The notes below the pieces were generated by a model, which had not been told where the DNA came from, searched no databases, and saw only the letters and a list, made by a program, of their open reading frames with translations. This document shows positions 26,390-34,926 of a DNA stretch of 64,000 nucleotides, one piece after another. Each line of letters begins with the position of its first letter. The stretch's first letter is position 1. A program made the position numbers and the translations under genes. Origin of the DNA: Natronogracilivirga saccharolytica (GTDB lineage: Bacteria; Bacteroidota; Rhodothermia; Balneolales; Natronogracilivirgulaceae); the NCBI RefSeq assembly GCF_017921895.1, contig NZ_JAFIDN010000003.1, positions 186,001-250,000 of the forward strand, written 5' to 3'.

Positions 26390-27052
26390 ATGGGAAATCA
26401 ACTTACCTCCAACTATGTACCGGCTGCCGGTTTTTCGTTTCTCACCCGTTTTTATGACCCGCTGGTGCGAATAACCTGCCGGGAGACTTATTTCAAACAA
26501 CGTATGATTGAGCTTGCACATCCGGCTCAGGGTGAGAAGATCCTGGATGTCGGCTGTGGTACAGGAACCCTGTTACTGCAAATGCAGGCATATCAAGATA
26601 ACCTGGAATTACACGGATTGGATGGCGATGCCAGGGTTTTAAAAATCGCACAACAAAAAGCAGGCCGTAGCTCTTCAGAAATTTCTTTCAAGCAGGCGTA
26701 TTCCACAAATATACCTTACCCGGATAATCATTTCGATCTGATTACGAACAGTTTAATGATCCATCACCTCAATCCTGAAGATAAGATTCGTACTTTCCGG
26801 GAAATGCACCGGGTACTGAAGCCGGATGGCCGGTTGATTCTTGCCGATTGGGGAGAACCTCAAAACGATCTCATGCGCCTGGGCTCTCTTGGAATACGTT
26901 TGATCGACGGGTTTGATAATCTGAAAGCGCATATACAAGGTGATATTCCGGAAATGGTGTATGAGGTCGGATTTCTTCCGGTTAATGTGATGGAATATGT
27001 TCCAACAGTATTCGGCACGCTTTCTCTTATAAGAGCTAATAAAGCATTATAA
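26390..27052 (+). CDS. Class I SAM-dependent methyltransferase
   Basis: This 220-residue protein has the S-adenosylmethionine motif I ILDVGCGTGTL at residues 51-61, an acidic residue near 76 after the second strand (LHGLDGD), motif IV FDLITNSLMIHHLNP and VLKPDGRLILADWG. These match the Methyltransf_11/UbiE-like group. The substrate is unknown. It sits between the AraC regulator and the DJ-1 family gene. No strong ribosome site precedes the ATG. Confidence 0.85.
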   Translation: MGNQLTSNYVPAAGFSFLTRFYDPLVRITCRETYFKQRMIELAHPAQGEKILDVGCGTGTLLLQMQAYQDNLELHGLDGDARVLKIAQQKAGRSSSEISFKQAYSTNIPYPDNHFDLITNSLMIHHLNPEDKIRTFREMHRVLKPDGRLILADWGEPQNDLMRLGSLGIRLIDGFDNLKAHIQGDIPEMVYEVGFLPVNVMEYVPTVFGTLSLIRANKAL

Positions 27053-27086
27053 GTTTGTAGAAACACTTAAAACTCAGGAGCCCGTT

Positions 27087-27806
27087 ATGCAGGTTGCCAT
27101 TGTAGTATACCCGGGAATGACCGCACTCGACGCTATCGGTCCTTATGAAGTTTTCCGTTTTATACCTAACTGTGATCTGCGTTTTGTTTATCATCAAACC
27201 GGCCCGGTAGTTACTGATAGCAGGGTACTGATTTTAGGCGCAACACATTCATTTGAAGAAACTCCAGAACCGGATATTATTCTGGTTCCAGGCTCAGAAG
27301 CTAATACAGTGACTGCCATGGCGGATTCAGATTTGATAAAATGGTTGCGACGGGTACATCAAACAACCCGGTTAACTCTCTCTGTTTGTACCGGATCAAT
27401 GATACTTGCAGCAGCCGGAATACTGCAAGGCCATCCGGCTACTACACATTGGATTGCCCAAAAAAGACTTGCTGCATTTGGCGTTCAACCTCAACCAGAT
27501 AAGAGAGTCGTCTCTTCGGGAAAAATAAAGACGGCCGCCGGAGTATCGGCAGGGATTGATCTTTCACTGCAAGTAGTATCTGAACTTTACGGGAGGCAAA
27601 TGGCAGAAAAGATTCAGTTGATTATAGAGTATGATCCAAAGCCTCCGTTTCAAAGTGGTCATCCGAATAAAGCTTCAAAAGAAGTGCTGACTAATGCCGA
27701 AACAGAAATGAAAAAACGTTCTTATAATTCGCGAAATTTTATATCCGTTCCAAAAATCTATTGGAACAGCATTATTAACAAAGTGAGAATGGGAAAAGAA
27801 GATTAA
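27087..27806 (+). CDS. DJ-1/PfpI family protein, isonitrile-hydratase-like
   Basis: This 239-residue protein matches the DJ-1/PfpI superfamily. It begins MQVAIVVYPGMTALDAIGPY, and the nucleophile elbow SVCTGS puts the reactive cysteine at residue 101. HWIAQKRL and TAAGVSAGIDLSL follow. The combination of VCTGSMILAAAGIL and TTHW resembles isonitrile hydratase-type members. The last 45 residues are charged and atypical. It is cotranscribed with the AraC and methyltransferase genes; reaction on a small electrophile or isonitrile is a guess. Confidence 0.75.
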   Translation: MQVAIVVYPGMTALDAIGPYEVFRFIPNCDLRFVYHQTGPVVTDSRVLILGATHSFEETPEPDIILVPGSEANTVTAMADSDLIKWLRRVHQTTRLTLSVCTGSMILAAAGILQGHPATTHWIAQKRLAAFGVQPQPDKRVVSSGKIKTAAGVSAGIDLSLQVVSELYGRQMAEKIQLIIEYDPKPPFQSGHPNKASKEVLTNAETEMKKRSYNSRNFISVPKIYWNSIINKVRMGKED

Positions 27807-27843
27807 ATTCAGAACTCCTGATCCGCAAATCTCGAAATAAGTA

Positions 27844-27935
27844 TTTTGACGGCGGTTTTGTTACGTTCGCACACGGTCTTGCACTTATCGAGCCGGTTGA
27901 TGAGGCTCACAGCGGCATCGGGGGGATCATAAAAG
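27844..27935 (+). repeat. Direct repeat, copy B (orphan fragment of the beta-barrel gene)
   Basis: This is an out-of-context copy of 24572-24663 with four mismatches. It lies between the DJ-1 gene and the tail of the decayed serine hydrolase and has no start codon or signal peptide of its own. It is a relic of a second barrel gene copy or of a recombination event. Confidence 0.9.
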
Positions 27936-27986
27936 AAAAGATAATACCAGCAATTCTACTTGCAGTTATAGTTGTCCTTTATCGTT

Positions 27987-29175
27987 TTAATTTATCGTCC
28001 CTGAAAATTGAAGCACATCAGTTTTCATTCCCGTCAGGCTGTAAACATACCCAATCAAAATCAGGATCAGGAGCATAGCAATAAGCCAATTTGAAATGAC
28101 AGGAAACATCCCCATCAGTAAATAGACATTCCTGAGCTGCAGTACCAGTAAAATCAACAAAACGGCTATTGCTGATTTTATGAAACCGTAGGGCAGGGAT
28201 ATTGATGCATGTAAACTGATTCGCCGTTTTTTGGAAATGAGATCACGGAAAAGTTTTATACTCAAGGCTGATATCATGAAACCGAAAAGTACAACTGCCG
28301 ACCATAGTATTGTGGCAAACCTGGAAAAGGATCTGCTGATGGCTCAGAATCTCCTTGCCAATGTCGGAGACCATTGTACCTGCCGCCACAAATTGTGAGA
28401 AATCCCGAACTGTAGTTAAAAGCGCTCCGTGCGCATGAATTGGTTCGGACTTCAAGTGTACCGGATTCCCATTATACTGATAACCGGTTATGGCATTTTC
28501 TTTGATTTCAGGGGTGAGTTCAAATCCGGAATGATGCATTTGAAGCGGCTGAAGAAGTTTCTTCGCAATGAAATCAGGATAAGATTCTCCGGATACTTCC
28601 TCGATAAGCAGTTCCAGAACTATATATCCCGGATTTGAATATTTGAAGCTCTTGCCGGGTTGCTGCACGATCATGTTCTGATATTCAGCTAATTCCTCCA
28701 ATACACGCTCCTGCGATTCGTGCTTATCCATATCGACATTGTCAAAAATACTAAAGGGTAACCCGGCGCTATGATTTAGTAACTTGCGTATGGTTATCTC
28801 TGAAGAATCATATTCGGATTCCGGAAACTCCCATCGTGTGAGATGTTTTTCCACCGGATCATCGAGATGAATAGCCCCTTGCTCCACCAATACCATGACT
28901 GACCAGGCAGTGAGTGATTTCGTCATCGACTCGGCTCGAAAATAAGTGTCGGAGGTAATCGGGCTGGATTGATCGCGATCCGTAAAACCGAATCCTTTAT
29001 TCCAAACCGGCTCACCATCTTTGATTAAACCAACTGCGATACCGGGAACATTATAATTATTTAATAATTCCGGGATAAGCACTTCGAGATGCCCGGCAAA
29101 CTTCTGATGATCCTTATCAGTCCGATCTTCAACTCCGAATAAACCGAAAAGTAAAATTATCCAAAGCTTAATCAT
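27987..29175 (-). pseudogene. Serine hydrolase (beta-lactamase family), internally deleted and frameshifted
   Basis: The frame from 29175 to 28243 encodes 310 residues with a class C beta-lactamase-like domain: SMTK at 83-86 (SxxK nucleophile and base) and YSN at 179-181. It then ends in an unrelated run after about residue 275, before the third catalytic motif (HxG or KxG). The continuing frame (27987 to about 28330) encodes membrane helices, SRFATILWSAVVLFGFMISA and then LPYGFIKSAIAVLLILLVLQ, as found at the C-terminus of longer family members. The join is out of frame near 28320, with roughly 100 residues missing. Its start overlaps the preceding hydrolase by 8 bases. Probably inactive. 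Confidence 0.75.
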
Positions 29176-30250
29176 GATCTTCTATATCATATTGGATACG
29201 GATGATCTCCCGGCTGAATTTTTGCGGTTCTGCGAGAAACGGGGTGTGGGCTGAGGAGTCAAAAATTACCAGTTCCTTTCGGGGCACTTCGATGATTTCG
29301 TAGTATTTTTCGACCAGCTGCCGGGGTGTGTTTTTATCTTTATCGCCAATCAGAAACCAGACCGGCACCTCAAGGGAAGGTATCTCCGGCATGTAATCAA
29401 TATGATGCGCAAACAGCTCATCCCACATCGGTCCGCTGCCGCGATTGGCACCGTTTAGCCACCGGTAGTAATCCCGAAGATTGTATTCCGGCGCCCGGAA
29501 GGCAATCCGTGCCATCCGGGTCATGCTGATGTCGAAATTCCCGCCATAATCCCCGACCAGACCCGCAAGTTTTACATGATCACCGTGATCGGTGTAAGGC
29601 GGCTCACCCAATTCCTGAAGCCTGTTTTTGTCACTCTGGCTGCTTGTTGTTTCAATTTCGGATTTCAACCAGTTGTAGCTGATTTCGTACGCCCGGTGAT
29701 TGTCCACAACCTGGCTTATGCTGATGTAGGCGTGCAGGTTATCCGGATGCTTACGGGCATATTCAAGCCCCAGCATGGTGCCCCATGAATGACCAAGCAG
29801 ATAAATTTTTTCCTGATTAAACCGGTTTTTGAGATACTCGATCAGCTCATGAGTATCACTGAAAAACTGATCGAAAGTCATCGTCTCTTCATCAAACCCG
29901 TTGTGGTTGGATTTGCCGGCTCCCCGCTGATCCCAGTGAACTAAAACAAACTCCTCTTCGAGCTGACGGTCCAGATGATGAGCCAGCGGCATCTGAGCTG
30001 CCCCCGGCCCGCCGTGCAGCCAGAGCAGCACCGGGTTGGACCGGTCATGCCCCCGCAAAAGAACCGACTGTTTAAGTCCTCCCAGTTCAATCTGTTTCAG
30101 CTCCGCAATGCTTTCGGGGACCGTTTCTCCCCCGGCATCCCGGATCGGATCGGTTGAGGAGGAAAATTGTCCCGTAATGCCGGACAACAATAGCAGCAGG
30201 AGCAGTAGTGCTGTGAAAACAGTCAGTATATATAGCAGTATGGACTTCAT
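29168..30250 (-). CDS. Alpha/beta hydrolase, proline-iminopeptidase-like
   Basis: This 360-residue protein has an N-terminal membrane anchor or signal (residues 4-23). HGGPG at 79-83 supplies the oxyanion hole and GHSWG (Ser155) the nucleophile elbow. WDQRGAGKSN and a late FLIGDKD plus SSAHTPF give the acid and histidine of the triad. This is the pattern of prolyl aminopeptidases and related esterases (family S33). The signal suggests an envelope location. It overlaps the preceding Omp85-like gene at TGATG and the serine hydrolase after it, as part of the same operon. Confidence 0.85.
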   Translation of the reverse strand: MKSILLYILTVFTALLLLLLLLSGITGQFSSSTDPIRDAGGETVPESIAELKQIELGGLKQSVLLRGHDRSNPVLLWLHGGPGAAQMPLAHHLDRQLEEEFVLVHWDQRGAGKSNHNGFDEETMTFDQFFSDTHELIEYLKNRFNQEKIYLLGHSWGTMLGLEYARKHPDNLHAYISISQVVDNHRAYEISYNWLKSEIETTSSQSDKNRLQELGEPPYTDHGDHVKLAGLVGDYGGNFDISMTRMARIAFRAPEYNLRDYYRWLNGANRGSGPMWDELFAHHIDYMPEIPSLEVPVWFLIGDKDKNTPRQLVEKYYEIIEVPRKELVIFDSSAHTPFLAEPQKFSREIIRIQYDIEDHD

Positions 30251-31461
30251 CAGAATGCTTCACCGATGGTTATGTACAACCCGCCTCCATGCGGACTTAT
30301 TCCGTAGTCAATCCGCAAGTTCGTTGTGTCATCCGGATTGAGGTCGAAACGCAAGCCTGCTCCTGCGGAAAATTTCGGGTTGTTCAGGTGAAAATCCTCA
30401 AACCGGTTCCAGACTTCACCGGCGGCGGCAAAGACAGCAAAACCGATGCGCCACCAGGCGTGCCGGCGAAATTCAGCCTGGATTTGAGCGCTGTTGGAAT
30501 CCCGGAATCTTCCCTCGTAGTATCCGCGCATAATCTCCCGTCCACCCAGAAGCGCATACTCACGAAACGGAAGCTGTCCGGTCGTCAGCTGACTGCGGAA
30601 GTGAATAGCAAGAACCTGACTTTGATCCCCGGACAAATCCAGGTAGCGCCTGGCATCCATACGCCAGCTGCTGTGCGGATGCGTGGCGCCGGATATATCG
30701 GGATAAAACATGGCAGTAAGCTCCAGATACCGGCCTTGAGCAGGTGTGGCTATGCTGTTGCGACGGTCCTGCCGGACCGAAAATCCGATGCCGGCCAGTG
30801 TAGTCTGCTCAACCGCATTATTTCCGGCATCCGATGCAGTATTATTCTCCGGTTCTTCCACTGAAATATCATACACCCGGTTCCATCGGAGTTTGGGTCC
30901 TGCAAATAAATCCGGACCCAATTTACGCAATACGGATTGTCTGAAATCAAAAGAACTGTACTCGATTTCCAGCTCGTCATCATCTGCGGTCTCACTGCCC
31001 ACTCCCCAATAGCTTTCCGGGAAAATCGAGAATTCGTAGCGGCCATCCAGTATCCATCGCTCCTGCGGAAAAATTACATTTGGAGTAAACTCGATCATAA
31101 GCTGACGGTTCAGCGTATACATTGCTGAAAAAATGAAGCTGGATGAACGTGTTTCCGGTCCTGCATCACCCGGTTTGAACTGATGCAGGGACAATCCGCC
31201 AAACATCAGGCTGGTTTCAGGAGTATAGCTGACGAACGGCAGAACAGAGTAGCTGCTTTGATAGACGGTATCCTTATTTGCAGCAGCCGTGCTTTCCTCC
31301 GCAAAAGTATTAGTCGGAAAAGCATTTTCCGAAAAAAAAATTGCTGCAAAAGCATCAGCAGGAAAAGCATTTGCAGGTAAATCATCTGCTGCAAATGCTT
31401 TTGAAAATAGAGGCAATGCGACAAGCGTCAGAAGTATCAGCTTCATGGGTTTTGTGAACAA
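30250..31461 (-). CDS. Omp85/BamA-TamA-like outer-membrane barrel
   Basis: The 403-residue protein has a signal peptide (about residues 1-24). Residues 26-62 are a low-complexity stretch of repeating AFPADAF/NAFPTNTF units. The rest is a surface-antigen-type barrel, with YSVLPFVSYTPETSLMFGG, GIGFSVRQDRRNSIATPAQG, YALLGGREIMRGYYEGRFRD (the conserved RGY-like loop) and a C-terminal LYITIGEAF ending in phenylalanine. POTRA domains are absent, so it is a barrel-only member of the Omp85 group. It lies between another outer-membrane barrel and hydrolases in the transport operon. Confidence 0.8.
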   Translation of the reverse strand: MFTKPMKLILLTLVALPLFSKAFAADDLPANAFPADAFAAIFFSENAFPTNTFAEESTAAANKDTVYQSSYSVLPFVSYTPETSLMFGGLSLHQFKPGDAGPETRSSSFIFSAMYTLNRQLMIEFTPNVIFPQERWILDGRYEFSIFPESYWGVGSETADDDELEIEYSSFDFRQSVLRKLGPDLFAGPKLRWNRVYDISVEEPENNTASDAGNNAVEQTTLAGIGFSVRQDRRNSIATPAQGRYLELTAMFYPDISGATHPHSSWRMDARRYLDLSGDQSQVLAIHFRSQLTTGQLPFREYALLGGREIMRGYYEGRFRDSNSAQIQAEFRRHAWWRIGFAVFAAAGEVWNRFEDFHLNNPKFSAGAGLRFDLNPDDTTNLRIDYGISPHGGGLYITIGEAF

Positions 31462-31476
31462 AATAGAGCTGATGAT

Positions 31477-32670
31477 TTAAAAATTATACTTTAGCTGCGC
31501 GGTAATCAGATTTCCGGCATTCGCAAAGGCCGAATCGTCACTGCCGGTGAAAAACTGACCCAGAACATGGAAGTCGAGATCGGTAATCACCGACCAGCTT
31601 ACCGAAGGAGAGACAAAAAACGCCTCTTCATCCGGGTAGTAGATCACGGCTAAAGTTCCGTCCACAAGAGGATGAATGGGATAGGTGACCTGAGAGGTGA
31701 TCTGATATTTGGAAAAAGAAGGATTGTCCGGGGTCAGCTCTTCGGCCATGAGCTGAAAATCTTCGCGGCCGCCTTCGGCATTGTACAGCAATTCGGCTAC
31801 CAGGAACATCCGGTTGTCAAACATGTAATCGACGGATGCCGAGGCGATGAAGTTGGTTTCATCTGCATCCGCATAAAACATCGTTTCTCCTTTGATGCCG
31901 GCACCGCGATAATCTCCGGCCCATCCGGCTCCCATCGCAAACCGTTCACGGTAATATCCGCTGATGAGCTGAATATCATAGCCCCGGGTGTGGAAGGAGT
32001 AGAGCGCGGCGGCAATACTTCGCTCAAAATCTCGCGCCGGGCTGACGGCCAGTTCCAGACGGGAATCAAAACCCAGATAGCGCTGCAGGCGAACCGCATC
32101 CGAACCCGGGCGTTCCGGATAGTCAAAATCATAAAAGGAGTAGATGTTAAAAATGTCATTGGGATTGGTAATCATGTTCACACCCCAGTTGACTCGCTGG
32201 CGGCCGACGCGAATGTTCCAGTCGGCAGTATCCCATTCGGCATACAAACGGTCGGGGATGTAATGCAGCAGCCAGTCATTCTGATCAAAAATCAGCCAGG
32301 AGAGACTCATCAGCCCGTCGTCATGGTCAATGCCATCTGCATATCCGGGAATGTCGCGGACCAGATCTCCGGCAAACATCCGGGTGCGCATCTGCCAGTA
32401 GAATGTCAGGTCGGAGGCGGCATCCCACCGCACGTTGAGTCTGTTCTGAAATCGGTATTCCATCCAGGTTTCATCTCCGAGAGGCTCGGGCAATTCGGCG
32501 GCAATCCGTACCGGATTTCCCTGCACGTACCCGGAGATTCGCAGATTATCCCGATTTTGTGCGTTGCTTGCCGATGGCAGACCAGCCAGGACGAGCAATG
32601 CCGCTAAGAGGGGAATCAGATTATACCTTGCATCAGACGTCATCATATTCTTTCGCTTTTTGATACTCAT
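31477..32670 (-). CDS. Outer-membrane beta-barrel protein of an ABC/LolA-type operon
   Basis: This 397-residue protein has a signal peptide (about residues 12-37) and then continuous beta-barrel strands: LRISGYVQGNPVRI, WNIRVGRQRVNWGVNMITNP, FYWQMRTRMFAG and the terminal ITAQLKYNF. The glycine-arginine-glutamine WG motif recalls DUF1302-like porins, which in proteobacteria accompany LolA-fold and RND proteins. The start at 32670 overlaps the ATPase gene by 38 bases; a start at 32646 (MMTSDARYN) is equally possible. I infer it is the outer-membrane component of the transport system. Confidence 0.75.
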   Translation of the reverse strand: MSIKKRKNMMTSDARYNLIPLLAALLVLAGLPSASNAQNRDNLRISGYVQGNPVRIAAELPEPLGDETWMEYRFQNRLNVRWDAASDLTFYWQMRTRMFAGDLVRDIPGYADGIDHDDGLMSLSWLIFDQNDWLLHYIPDRLYAEWDTADWNIRVGRQRVNWGVNMITNPNDIFNIYSFYDFDYPERPGSDAVRLQRYLGFDSRLELAVSPARDFERSIAAALYSFHTRGYDIQLISGYYRERFAMGAGWAGDYRGAGIKGETMFYADADETNFIASASVDYMFDNRMFLVAELLYNAEGGREDFQLMAEELTPDNPSFSKYQITSQVTYPIHPLVDGTLAVIYYPDEEAFFVSPSVSWSVITDLDFHVLGQFFTGSDDSAFANAGNLITAQLKYNF

Positions 32671-33340
32671 CGCTGTAAATCGCGCCGTCCACCATGGTGA
32701 TCACACGCCGTGCCCGGTCGATCACGCGCTGATCGTGAGTCGAAAACACGAAAGTGACATTCTGTACATCATTCATTTTCTGCATGATGTCGAGCAGATT
32801 CATTGCGGCAGAAGAGTCGAGGTTTGCCGTAGGCTCATCGGCAAGGATGAACTTCGGCTCTGACGCCAGTGCACGGGCAACGGCAACGCGCTGCTGCTGT
32901 CCGCCGGACATCTGCCCGGGCCGGGCATCTTTCCTGTCCGCCAGTCCGACTTTATCCAGAAGCTCATCAGCCCGCTTTTGCATCGCTTTTTTGTCCTGCT
33001 TCTGCAAAAGCATGATGAAGGAGACGTTTTCACGGGCGGTGAATACGGGAATCAGGTTATAGTGCTGAAAGACGAAGCCGATATTCTTCAGACGAAAATC
33101 AATCATTTTGCTGTCTTTCATTTTGGTGATATTGGTCCCGTTGATTTCCACATGTCCGGAGGTTGGCTTATCCAGCCCGCCGAGCATGTTGAGCATGGTG
33201 GTCTTGCCGGATCCCGACGGGCCGACAATACTGGTAAATTCGCCCTTTTCTATTTCGAGCGATGCGTCCCGGAGTGCGTGAACCGGTACGGTATCCGGGT
33301 TATAAACTTTGGTCAGATTTACTGCTTTGACTATTGCCAT
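32633..33340 (-). CDS. ABC transporter ATP-binding protein (LolD/MacB-like)
   Basis: This 235-residue ATPase has Walker A GPSGSGKT at 40-47, the Q loop near FVFQHYNLIP, the signature SGGQQ at 145-149, and Walker B FILADEP at 164-170 followed by TANLDS. This matches the LolD/MacB/FtsE-like family that powers FtsX-type permeases. The two FtsX permeases are immediately upstream. It likely drives extraction or secretion of a lipid or lipoprotein substrate at the inner membrane. Confidence 0.93.
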   Translation of the reverse strand: MAIVKAVNLTKVYNPDTVPVHALRDASLEIEKGEFTSIVGPSGSGKTTMLNMLGGLDKPTSGHVEINGTNITKMKDSKMIDFRLKNIGFVFQHYNLIPVFTARENVSFIMLLQKQDKKAMQKRADELLDKVGLADRKDARPGQMSGGQQQRVAVARALASEPKFILADEPTANLDSSAAMNLLDIMQKMNDVQNVTFVFSTHDQRVIDRARRVITMVDGAIYSDEYQKAKEYDDV

Positions 33341-33394
33341 GATTATTCCTCATTTACATTTCTGTTTTTTCTGAAAATCGTTGGTCAGCAACGA

Positions 33395-33650
33395 TTTGCA
33401 ATGCCAGGTCGATACTATTTAATTATTTTTTGTGATGTCAAGACGATGTACTTCATTGATTTTTGTGATGCAGAGCCGATGCATTTCAATGATATTTGCG
33501 ATGCAGGTCCGATGGTTTTCAATGATATTTGCGATGCAGGTCCGATGGTTTTCAAAGATTTTGTGATGTTAAGCTGATATTTTTTCAAAGATTTTATAAT
33601 TTTGATCCGATGCATTTTAAACATTTTTGATGTCAGGCCGATGCACTTGA
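33395..33650 (-). repeat. 33-bp tandem array abutting the stop of the FtsX gene
   Basis: About eight degenerate units with a 33-base period fill the gap between the second FtsX gene and the ATPase gene. On the plus strand the two best units (about 33495-33560) read TTTGCGATGCAGGTCCGATG then GTTTTCA(A/G)(T/A)GAT(A/T). On the coding strand each unit starts with a piece like the gene tail (ATCANTRA) and contains CATCGGACC. The array starts at the stop codon (33651-33653). Small ORFs within it are repeat artefacts. Confidence 0.85.
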
Positions 33651-34877
33651 TTAGTGATCTTTGGCCGCTTCCAGCGGGTTGATCCGGATTGCTTTAAGTG
33701 CCGGATAAAGCGAGGCAAGAAGGGTTATAAAAATCACCACGAGTAAAATTCCGGTGTACTCGCCGGGTGTGATAATCGGGTAGATGATGTGGTCGAATCC
33801 GATTTCAGCAAAGCCCCGGGCATCGGCAAAAATTTCAAGATTGATGCCGGTATCCCTGAAGTAATACAGGCTTGCCCGCGCCAGAAGCATCCCCGCGACA
33901 GCTCCCGTTATGCTCAGCATGACCGATTCCAGCATGATCATGGTAAATACCCGCAGCCTGCTCATTCCAATGGATATCAGCATCCCGAGTTCGCGCATCC
34001 GCTCAAACAGGGCCATCAGCATGGTGTTGAGAATTCCGAAGGCGAGCGCAATCATGATGATCATCGTAATGATATAGGTCATGCTGCCTCCCATCTGAAC
34101 CATCATGTTGAGTTCCGGAGAAAGCTGACTCCAGGTCTGGGCGTGAATATCCGGGAATTCGTTATTCAGGTCGGATGCCACCGAAGAAGCGCAGGCATCA
34201 TTTTCGAGCATCATCGCAATTTCGTGATACACCGGCTGATCCGACAACAGTGCCAGAAAGTCACCGGAACGGATGAGCACGTTCCGTTTGTCGTAATCAG
34301 CCGAAGCCGACTCGAAAAAACCGGCGATGTTGAACGAGCCGGAGGTGAGCTCGTTATTCACATCCTCAAACGTGAGCACGATGCGGTGTCCGAGGTCCAG
34401 ATTGTGCTCATCGGCCAGTCGCCGGCCGATGATGACGGGGTTTCGCATATCGGTATCCAGATAATCCCCTTCCACCATGTTTTCGTGAAACGTGGTGGTG
34501 CGGTTTTCGGACTCCATGTCGATTCCGCGAATCCTGATACCCGTGGTTTTAACGGGGGACTGCAGCATGCCGTCGGTCAGTACCCGGGATGTATGTGAGG
34601 CGACCCGTTCGTCATCATCCAGCCAGGATGTGATTTTTTCGTGATCAGGAATATACATCCACGAATAGCCTTCGCTCAGAAATTCGGGATGATGAACCTG
34701 AACGTGGGTAAGTTCGCTGTCAATGACGTGGTCTGTGCGTTGCTGGATCATGCCGTTCATTGTGCCAACGGCCATGACACCGGCCCACAAGCCGATAATT
34801 ATGGCGGCCAGTAGCACCGAGCTCCGTGCCGGGTGGCGCCAGATGTTTCTCCAGGATATGGTTAATAATGTTTTCAT
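33651..34877 (-). CDS. FtsX-family ABC permease (second)
   Basis: This 408-residue protein has the MacB/LolC-E type layout. One N-terminal membrane helix (about residues 17-38) begins after ISWRNIWRHPARSS, a long periplasmic domain spans about 40-265, and three C-terminal helices follow, with MLMALFERMRELGMLISIGM between them. It pairs with the permease at 34927-36147. With the ATPase and LolA-like protein it forms a Lol- or Mac-type system. The 33-base repeat array begins right at its stop codon. Confidence 0.9.
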   Translation of the reverse strand: MKTLLTISWRNIWRHPARSSVLLAAIIIGLWAGVMAVGTMNGMIQQRTDHVIDSELTHVQVHHPEFLSEGYSWMYIPDHEKITSWLDDDERVASHTSRVLTDGMLQSPVKTTGIRIRGIDMESENRTTTFHENMVEGDYLDTDMRNPVIIGRRLADEHNLDLGHRIVLTFEDVNNELTSGSFNIAGFFESASADYDKRNVLIRSGDFLALLSDQPVYHEIAMMLENDACASSVASDLNNEFPDIHAQTWSQLSPELNMMVQMGGSMTYIITMIIMIALAFGILNTMLMALFERMRELGMLISIGMSRLRVFTMIMLESVMLSITGAVAGMLLARASLYYFRDTGINLEIFADARGFAEIGFDHIIYPIITPGEYTGILLVVIFITLLASLYPALKAIRINPLEAAKDH

Positions 34878-34926
34878 AAGTTTGTATTGTTAGAAGGCAT
34901 AAAATGCCGGGCATGTTACACTCTGA

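Noticed and set aside
27936-28010. Plus-strand hydrophobic peptide IPAILLAVIVVLYRFNL
   Set aside because: No start codon or ribosome site; it lies in rearranged sequence between the repeat copy and the hydrolase remnant and is too short to judge.
33415-33624. ORF of about 69 codons with internal peptide repeats (and its plus-strand counterpart)
   Set aside because: The frame is open only because the 33-base array keeps register; there is no ribosome site and no gene-like composition.
33395-33650. CRISPR-like regular repeats
   Set aside because: Units abut directly with no unique spacers, the copies are degenerate, and no cas gene is in the window. The same applies to 37650-37808 and 38728-38913.
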